Assembly: GCF_964656455.1 (NCBI RefSeq)
Contig: NC_135712.1
Location: forward strand, 66,965,239 to 67,029,238
DNA: 64,000 bases
Direction: 5' to 3'
Source of the DNA: Halichoerus grypus
Lineage: Eukaryota; Chordata; Mammalia; Carnivora; Phocidae
Position numbers and translations under genes: made by a program. The stretch's first letter is position 1; each line of letters opens with the position of its first letter. The notes under the pieces were generated by a model. It was not told the DNA's origin and did no database searches. It saw nothing but the letters and a program-made list of their open reading frames with translations. Shown here piece after piece: positions 57,443-64,000 of this stretch.

Positions 57443-58093
57443 CGCCGTCCGCGTCCCCCTTTCCCGCCGCCGCACCCCTCTCCACTGGCCGAGGCGGGAG
57501 CGCGGGGCTCCCGGGCCGCTGCGTCTGGGGCCTGGCAGGGTAGAGTTTGGGCTCCGCGGGGCCCTGCCAGGGCAGGGGGTCTGAGAAGAATCCGGGTGGG
57601 GACCCCGCAGGCGGCGGCGGAGCGGGGACGCCCGCGAGCTTGAGATTTCACACTCCGAGCGGGCCACGCGTTCCCACGCGCCCTGCCGCCCGCACTCTCC
57701 TTCCACCCGGTTTCCTCGTCGGCCCTCCGGGAGCCTCCACCTCGGCGCCAGTCTCCTCTGCCCCGCGCTCTCTCAGCCTTTCATTCGTCCGTCCCCTCCT
57801 CCAGGCCCGGGCCGCGGGTCCCCATCAGGGCTGCAGCCCAGACGCACTGGCCGCGGCCCCGCGAGGGCCCCGCACAGCGGGGACCCGGAGCAGGCGGGCG
57901 GCGGGAAAGCGGCCGCGCGGAGGGCGAGGAAGCACAGGGACCCCCCTTCTCCTCCCGCCCGCAGCCTCCCCCACCTGGTTCCAACTTGCTGGCGCCTCGG
58001 GGCCCCTACCCCTCTGGCCACCCGAGTTGCTGAAGTTTGCAACTTGCAGCCCCAGCCCGCGTAGGGGAAACGCCCGGGGCTCCGGGGACTCAC

Positions 58094-58420
58094 CTCCGGG
58101 CTGCGGGCACAGGTGACCGGCTCTCGGCGGCTCCCGGCTCCCGGTGGCACGAAGCGGCGGAGGCGAACCAGGAAGGCTGGCGGCCCGTCTGGGAATGGGG
58201 CGGCAGCGCTGGAACGGCCCCGGCTCTGGGCTCGGCGCTCCCGTGCAGTCCCGACCCGGGCCCGCGCCCGCTGCGCTCGGGCTCCTCCAGCAGCCGCTGG
58301 ACGCGCGGCCGACCCGCCCGGCTCCGCGGAGCTGGGCTCTGGCAGCGGTCCCCGCGCTCCAACTAGCTCCCGACCCGGAGCGCGGGTGAGAGCTGGGAGG
58401 AGGAGACGGAGGGAGCTGAA
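58094..58420 (-). other. Predicted noncoding first exon (5' UTR) on the minus strand
   Basis: Read on the minus strand, this GC-rich stretch ends in CCCGGAG followed by GTGAGTCC, a full match to the splice donor consensus AG|GTGAGT, with the last exon base at 58094. From 58581 down to the donor there is no ATG on the minus strand, as expected for an untranslated first exon. The G/C-rich Sp1-type boxes at 58421-58450 lie just upstream, where a TATA-less promoter would place them. The start is a guess: I see no TATA box or clear initiator. The gene cannot be named, because the coding exons would lie to the left, probably outside the window. It could equally be the first exon of a long noncoding RNA. 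Confidence 0.5.
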
Positions 58421-58515
58421 GGGGGGCGGGGGGGAGAGGCGGGGGGGGGAGGAGTTGGGAGCGAGGGGAGAGAGGGAGGGAGCGGGAGCGAAAAGGAGGA
58501 GGGGGTTGGCGAGGA
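58421..58515. promoter_or_regulatory. GC boxes and homopurine G-rich tract upstream of the predicted start
   Basis: The plus strand is almost pure purine here, with G runs of six, seven and nine bases at 58421-58449, followed by repeated GGAG/GGGAG units. Two Sp1/KLF-type GC boxes can be read (around 58423-58430 and 58437-58446). Such tracts bind Sp/KLF factors and can fold into G-quadruplex or triplex DNA. For a leftward transcript the G-rich strand is the template strand. Confidence 0.6.
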
Positions 58516-58999
58516 CCTGCCGCGGCCGGCGCTTCACCGGCCAGCCCCGAGGCGCGCGGAGGAGCGCGAGGGGGCGCCCTGCATCTCAACGTCCCCGGGC
58601 TCGGCCCGACTCCCGCCCCTGGCCTGCCAAGTGCGTGTCACACGGTGGGTGGACACGAGTCCCGCTCCGCAGCCGGTGTTCGAACGGCGAGACCCAGGTC
58701 CCCCTGAGCACTTGCTACCTTTTGCCACATCCTGCCTTATTGTCCTCGGTGACCCCCATCTCTAACCTGACTTCCTCCAGGGGTCAGCTCACCCGAACCC
58801 ACCCCAACCCTTGGCGTCTGAGGAAAGTCTCCCCCACCTACCCTCGCCACCCCCGGCTCCCCAATTCCCCAGCCCTATTAGCTAGAGACGATCTTCCTGC
58901 CTGTGGATTGAAAGAGGAGGAAAGAATCTCGTACAAAACGGGAAATCTGGAATAAACTGCAGTAGAAGGGAGTGAGGCGAGGCTGTTGGGCGGGACTGG

Positions 59000-59130
59000 A
59001 AAGCCGGAACTGGCTGGATCAGGGTTAACTTTACACTCTGCACAACCTTGAGTGAACTTCTCCAAGCCTCAGTTTCCTCAACTGTAAACTAGGGTTGGCA
59101 ACACCTACCCTACGGAGCGATTGCAACAGT
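59000..59130 (+). repeat. MIR
   Basis: 'ctctgcacaaccttgagtgaacttctccaagcctcagtttcctcaactgtaaactagggttggcaacacctaccc' is a sense MIR just upstream of the CpG island. Confidence 0.75.
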
Positions 59131-59673
59131 AGGGGCTGCAGGAATATTGAGAGGGCATCCAGGAGATTAGCGATCCCGGGAGGCAGAGGAGTGCTCTCGG
59201 TTGAGAGCGAAGGTTTACCGCGATCACACCCATCAAGGCTGATTGTTTACAAGTTTAAGTATCCAGTGTTTCTGACGGCGAGAAAGCAGGAGGGAGAGAC
59301 GGGGTGGGGGGAGGGGGGCTTCAAATCCTATCTGCCCGGGCTGCACGAGGGATGGGAAGGGAGCCCTCTGCTGAACAAAAAAAGGTATTTTAAATATTTT
59401 AAAAAGGTGACCTAAGAAAACGGAAGAATGAAGGATAAAGACAAAAGACCTGAAAAATTAAACCCCGAGAAGTGTAATTTTAAGAGATAACCAAAGAGAA
59501 CTGTGAAATAAAACTGGATAAGTCGGAAGAAGGAAAACATTAAAAGATTTTCTAGAATATGCCAGAAATGGAAGAATTACAGTGAATCATTTTATATAAC
59601 AAAATTCTGGGTAAAGGAAATCCCAGATAAAGCAGAGAAATGGGGACAATAAGAGCCCCAGAGAGGCACTTCC

Positions 59674-59675
<2 letters not shown>

Positions 59676-59717
<42 letters not shown>
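59676..59717 (+). repeat. (CA)n microsatellite
   Basis: About twenty-one AC/CA units, uninterrupted, about 1 kb outside the CpG island. Confidence 0.96.
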
Positions 59718-59719
<2 letters not shown>

Positions 59720-59999
59720 GAACGGAGATGAGACGCAGTTTGGCCAGGATGATGGGAAAGAAAGAAAGAATCCAAGAAGGGAGTTTATGGGACGCTGTAA
59801 AAAGGGAAACAGTGCACAGTCTCAGAAATAAAGACTTTCTAGGGCAACAAAAATGCCAGAACTCATAAAGTGCAGAATGGAGAGGAACTTGCAAATGTAA
59901 GACACACTCTGAACAAGAGGAAAGAGATGCAGAGAAGAGGAAAAAAGGAAGGAAAGGTGTGTGTCAGGGCATACCAGTCTGGTAGCCCATCCATTTAAT

Positions 60000-60110
60000 T
60001 AGGGGTAGAAATCAAGTTGAAAGAGGAAATGCAGGGCATTGAATCCAAGCCTATTATTTTATAGGTAAGGACAATGAGATCTAGAGAAGGAAAGCAGTTC
60101 TTCCAGAGTT
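60000..60110 (-). repeat. MIR-type fragment
   Basis: 'attttataggtaaggacaatgagatctagagaaggaaagcagttcttccagagttccaggctggg' resembles an antisense MIR core. Confidence 0.5.
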
Positions 60111-60694
60111 CCAGGCTGGGGTGGGGGCAGGTCTCCCAACCCTCTGAGACACTTCCACGGCTGTGAGAACTGCTTACCCCACACCCACCTCCCCATTCTC
60201 ATTCCATACAGAACCATGAAACTGTTTTTGTCATTGCAAAAATATAAATGTGTGCAATATATAGACACCTTTTAATGAATACAGAAACAGGGAAATACTC
60301 CCTATATTGCAGGGAAAAGGGGTGAGCAGGAGAGTTGCCCATTTGTCTGTTGGGAGAGTAGACAAAATGCCTTCTGAGTGGTTCTGTGGCAGCATCTCTC
60401 TCTTGAAAGGTAATAAAAATCATCTCCATCCTTCACCGTATTCTCTCACCCCCCCTGTCTTTCTCCACCATGTTCTGATTGCTTTATCTTTCTGCCTTTC
60501 CCACCATCACTTCATGCCACTTCTTGGCTCTCCTTCTCCACATTATGAATGAGTGAATGAATGACAGGGCACTTGGTGCAGTAAGAGAAGAAAGGAGACT
60601 GGGGACACAGGCCAGAGACTCTTTCTTTCTAGGGGAAGCAGGAGCCAAGAAGGGGAGACACCAAGGAGACAGAGACAGAGGAGCAGAGCTGCTT

Positions 60695-61095
60695 GGGAGG
60701 CTGGGCTAATTAATCCTAATTGTATCTTACAGTGTTGTATTGATTAACAGTGATTACTCAAGAGCCCTCAATAAAAGAGAGCTTCAGAAGTCCAAACCTC
60801 AAGAAGGGACCGTTGCTTTTCTAGGCTGGCTCACCACATGCATCAGGCATCTCCTGAGTTGGGCAAATCCAACCTAGTCAGGATCCCTGACTCATTTACT
60901 GGGAACAAAACCTGGAGCATTGACCCCATCACCATAGTGTCACCACCACCTTCTGTCACCTTCCTTAAAACTTTGCAATAACCTGTACAGTAATTACTTC
61001 TATTAGAAGCAATTCTCTACCTCCCGGAACAGTGTTAATTAAGTAGAATGCAAATACAGTAATTAATACAGAGTTATCCAAAACAAACATGCTAA
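60695..61095. promoter_or_regulatory. Candidate distal enhancer block
   Basis: Repeat-free, AT-rich sequence about 2-2.5 kb upstream of the predicted minus-strand start. It contains 'gctaattaatcctaattg', 'gattaacagtgattactc', 'acagtaattacttc', 'gttaattaagtag' and ATGCAAAT (octamer, POU-type). Homeodomain and POU cores are dense here relative to the flanks. Confidence 0.38.
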
Positions 61096-62049
61096 AGAGC
61101 AGTCAACATAGGTGGTGGAAAGGAGTTCTTAGAATTCACACTTGACCTAGAAATTCCAAACTTCCCCTGAACTACGTTGCCAATAGGTTAAGAAGTAAGT
61201 CCAAATTTTCTGCTCGAGGATGACAAACCTGAGCACAACACTGCCTCCTGCCTCACATTTGAGGGCATTTTTTTATGGGAGATTTAGGTCCCTCTGAAAA
61301 AACGAGAGAGCAGCCTCTCCCAGGAAGGCGTGTAGAAGTGTGTGTACGCATGTGTACACGCCTGTGCATGGTCCAGGCACAAACATAAATCTGGCCTGTG
61401 GCAAGAGGCAAACAAACAACAGCCACACATCTATTGATAGACAAGAGAGAATTGAAAAGAAGGCACCCATCGCTTAGAATGTCTGAAGAGTTTCCCGGTC
61501 CCCGAATCACCTGCTTATTGCGGCCAGCGAGAGAAAAGAAGAAAGAAAATCCCCAGCCCACCAGTCATTGTCAGTTTGTGAACCAAGAGCACACTTAGGT
61601 CAGAGGAACTGAAGTGTCACTAAATGGCAGCTTTGGCATTGTCCTGAGCTAAAGTGAGAGAAAAGATCTTCCTTCCTTCCTTCCTCTCCAAACATTCAAG
61701 CACCATGCACTAAGGCTGGGGGGAGAGGTCATAGGAAGAGGAGAAAGCCTGAGCCTCACTGGCAGGCGGGAGAGGCAGACATAATCACAGCAAATCTGAG
61801 GACTGCCTCAGGGCCAGAGCACCACAGGCTCACAGACGGCCACTGACCCGCTCCACTCGGCAGGGCAAGGAAGTCTTCACGGCAAAGGGCCCTTCTAGCT
61901 GGGAATGGAGACAGGGCTGGAATTTGCCAGACAGAGAAGCCGGAGGACGCAGAGTATTCCAGGCAGAGGAAATAGCATGTATGAAAGCACCAGGCGATAT
62001 AATTAGATTTCTGTTTTGGAAGAATTACTTGGCCCTGGTTAACAGATTC
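61096..62049. other. Unique sequence
   Basis: Only a short (CTTC)n at about 61,666-61,684 and a TG/CA-alternating stretch near 61,335-61,370 stand out. Confidence 0.5.
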
Positions 62050-62275
62050 AGAGAGCTGAAGCAGTAAATGTGAGCAGGTGCGTGGCGTGTTGGAAAGAGC
62101 ACTGCACCAGCAGCTAGGGCTTCTCAGTTGTAGGACCCGCTCAGCCGCTGATGAGCTGAGTGTCCTTGGGCAGGCCTCTTAACCTCTCTGACCTCAGCTC
62201 CTCGAGGGTAACAGAGGGGTAAGTGAGGGGGGCGTCAACTGGTTTCTAAGATCCCCTTTGCACACACTTTCTGTA
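62050..62275 (+). repeat. MIR
   Basis: 'gtgttggaaagagcactgcaccagcagctagggcttctcagttgtagg', 'gagtgtccttgggcaggcctcttaacctctctgacctcagctcc' show a sense MIR-family copy. Confidence 0.72.
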
Positions 62276-62289
62276 ATTCTAACTCTTCT

Positions 62290-63420
62290 GGCAGACGCTC
62301 CTAACAATTATGTTCTTTACCATATTTATGCATTTGGCCCTTCCCGTGCGTATAGCACTTTCAGCTTACAGGTGTCTTTTCCCTTCCATATCTGCTGACC
62401 TTCACACTCCTGTGTCAGCCCCACTGACACTCCAGACGCTCTTGTCCAGCTCTATGGTGGTAAACGCCACCTCTGTGCTGATGACATCCAAGTTTGCATC
62501 CGAGGCTTGGACCTTTCTCTTGAGTTCCAGATGTAGAGACCCAACTATCTGCTGCTCTCCTGCACGTGAACATCTAATAGGCACCTCGAACTTAATATTC
62601 CCAAAACCTAACTTCCAATTTTCTTTCCCAAAGCCAGCTCGTCCTCCCGACTTCTCTAATCTGGTAAATAAAAACTCTGTTCTTTGAGTTCCTCAAGGCC
62701 AAAAGCTTGAGGTCATCCCACACCCACATCCAAGCCATCATAAATCCCATGGTCTCGACCTTTGAAATGTTTTTAGAAACAAACTACTTCTCACACCCTC
62801 ATCCACTAGCACCTCAATTCAAACCACTGTCTTCTCTCACCTGGAGTTTTGCTCTGCCTGCTTTCACCTTTGCACCTACAGTCTCTTCTCAACATAGAAG
62901 CCATTCTAAGTCAGATGCTGTCACTCCTCTGCTCAAACACCTTCCATGGCTCCCCAGCTTGCCAGAGGAAATGTCTCATCCTTAACAAGCCCACAAGGAC
63001 TTGCTGACACCATCTCTTACCACTCTCCCCTCCTTCACTTCTCTTCAGCCTCACCAGCCCCTCTACTGGTTCCCAAACACCTAAGGCTGCCACCTCAGGG
63101 CCTTTGCACTTGATGTTCTCTCTGCCTGGAAAGCTCTTTCGTCAGATGTCCACCTGGGTCAGTCCCTCACTTCCTTCAGTCTGCTCTCAAATATCAGTTC
63201 ATTAGAGATACACTGCTATCCTTTCAAAAATAACAAACCCCTTTCACTCTCTATCATCACTCAACACTATACTTACCTATTTATCGTCTGTCTTCCCTGA
63301 CCAGAATATGAATTCCATTGAGAGTGGAGACATTGCCTGCTTTGTTCATCACTATCATCCCGACCCACAGAATGGTGCTTGGTAAAGAGAAGTACACAAT
63401 GACAACTTAATGACTGAATT
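62290..63420 (+). repeat. Long L2 fragment
   Basis: More than 1.1 kb of sense L2: 'gtaaacgccacctctgtgctgatgacatccaagtttgcatc', 'tccatggctccccagcttgccagaggaaatg', 'cagggcctttgcacttgatgttctctctgcctggaaagctctttc', and a tail near 'gaattccattgagagtggagacattgcctgctttgttcatcac'. It is the longest repeat in the window. The 125-codon open frame at 62310-62687 is a shadow of it. Confidence 0.85.
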
Positions 63421-63424
63421 ATTA

Positions 63425-63535
63425 TTTTCCCCATTTTACAGATGGGGAACTGAGGCACAATAGCACAATTGGTCATTTTCAGAGTGGAGATTTGAACTTA
63501 GGTTTTCCCATGTCAAACTGTGCTCTCCAATTGAT
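63425..63535 (-). repeat. MIR fragment
   Basis: 'ttttccccattttacagatggggaactgaggcacaatagcac' is the antisense MIR core, directly abutting the L2 tail. Confidence 0.65.
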
Positions 63536-64000
63536 TATTAACATCTATATTTGCACTTAAAAACTTTTTAATAGAAAATGCATATTAGTGGGGAAAATAT
63601 ACTAATTGTTTTCCACCCAGTTAACCACATGGGTCTACTGACCTACACAGTCAAGATAGAGTAGAGTTAGCTCTGAAAACCCAGAACCTCTAAAGCAGCA
63701 CTAATCCCACATGTGCATACTCATCCTGGCATCATTTTGTTTCTTGTGTTACAGTTCTGGTTTTTCTTCTCAGTTCCTGAAAAAATAAATCCCCTTCCAA
63801 GCCTTCACATATTTATCCTCACACATTATCTCTGGCAACATGTATAAGTGAGTGTGTGCGTGCATGCACCACACACACACACACACACACCATTTTCATG
63901 TCTCCTAGATCAGGGGTGTGGTGAGAGAGAAGGAAGGCTCACTGTGTAGCTTGCCCTGGCACTAACACCCAAGGGTAATCACATGTCTCTCTCCAGGCAC
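63536..64000. other. Unique sequence to the window end
   Basis: Besides the CA run at 63,870 nothing is recognised. Confidence 0.5.
63870..63890 (+). repeat. (CA)n microsatellite
   Basis: About ten CA units, preceded by an alternating 'gtgtgtgcgtgcatgca' stretch. Confidence 0.93.

Larger units (their letters stand above)
56880..58690. promoter_or_regulatory. CpG island, probable promoter region
   Basis: This is the only long stretch in the window where CG dinucleotides are dense; elsewhere CG is depleted as usual for methylated mammalian DNA. The densest core is about 57,030-58,690. No repeat is visible inside it. It contains GC boxes, a homopurine G-rich tract and a strong minus-strand splice donor. 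CpG islands of this size normally mark the promoter of a widely expressed or developmental gene. The open frames of 190-280 codons on both strands here reflect the rarity of stop codons in GC-rich DNA; their arginine/proline/alanine/serine-rich translations resemble no family I know. I infer a promoter firing leftwards; a second, rightward transcript is possible. Confidence 0.85.
59131..60694. other. Unique sequence upstream of the predicted promoter
   Basis: A-rich unique DNA with the CA repeat at 59,676 and a MIR-like remnant at 60,000. No gene is seen. Confidence 0.5.

Noticed and set aside
57773..58589. Two 254-codon open frames on the minus strand and a 280-codon frame on the plus strand in the CpG island
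   Set aside because: Stop codons are rare in such GC-rich DNA; the frames do not begin at ATG where I checked, run through the predicted donor, and give low-complexity Arg/Pro/Ala/Ser translations with no known domain.
1..64000. CRISPR array, operon or other prokaryotic system
   Set aside because: No regularly spaced repeats, no dense coding, and the repeat content is mammalian throughout.

Overview
This is nuclear DNA from a mammal, almost certainly a caniform carnivore (dog, bear, seal or mustelid side). Eight copies of the tRNA-derived Can-SINE are present, and their central 'gcaggctccccgctgagcagggagcc' type region matches the caniform rather than the cat form. Two carnivore-type L1 3' ends are also present. 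Scattered among them are pan-mammalian fossils: MIR, L2, MER5A, MER20, an MLT1 LTR and old L1. The genus cannot be fixed from this sequence.

I find no protein-coding gene I can support. The long open frames are shadows of GC-rich, microsatellite or repeat sequence; none has a recognisable domain or a plausible exon-intron setting. The one coding relic is the C-terminal end of an L1 ORF2 inside a truncated L1 at 36908-37606 (minus strand).

Layout. Positions 1-56,850 are intronic or intergenic DNA: unique sequence broken by ancient repeats, CA/TG microsatellites and the Can-SINEs (10.7-11.0 kb as a pair, then 14.7, 24.6, 30.0, 40.0, 41.1 and 45.9 kb). A CpG island covers about 56,880-58,690. 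It holds what looks like a noncoding first exon on the minus strand: no ATG on that strand for about 490 bases, a strong splice donor (boundary 58094/58093) and upstream Sp1-type GC boxes. If that reading is right, the rest of the window to the left is mostly a first intron of at least 58 kb, or that intron plus intergenic DNA. From 58,700 to the end lies the upstream flank, with MIRs, a CA repeat, AT-rich candidate regulatory blocks and an L2 relic of more than 1 kb at 62,290-63,420.

The most useful signals are the CpG-island promoter, an AT-rich block inside it with a RUNX motif, a near-perfect CTCF motif beside the paired SINEs, several nested insertions with clear target-site duplications, several perfect palindromes, and unique AT-rich blocks that look like conserved enhancers. 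I see no bacterial, phage, CRISPR or other novel gene system. Repeat family names come from recognising the sequences by eye; repeat edges are approximate except where a target-site duplication fixes them.
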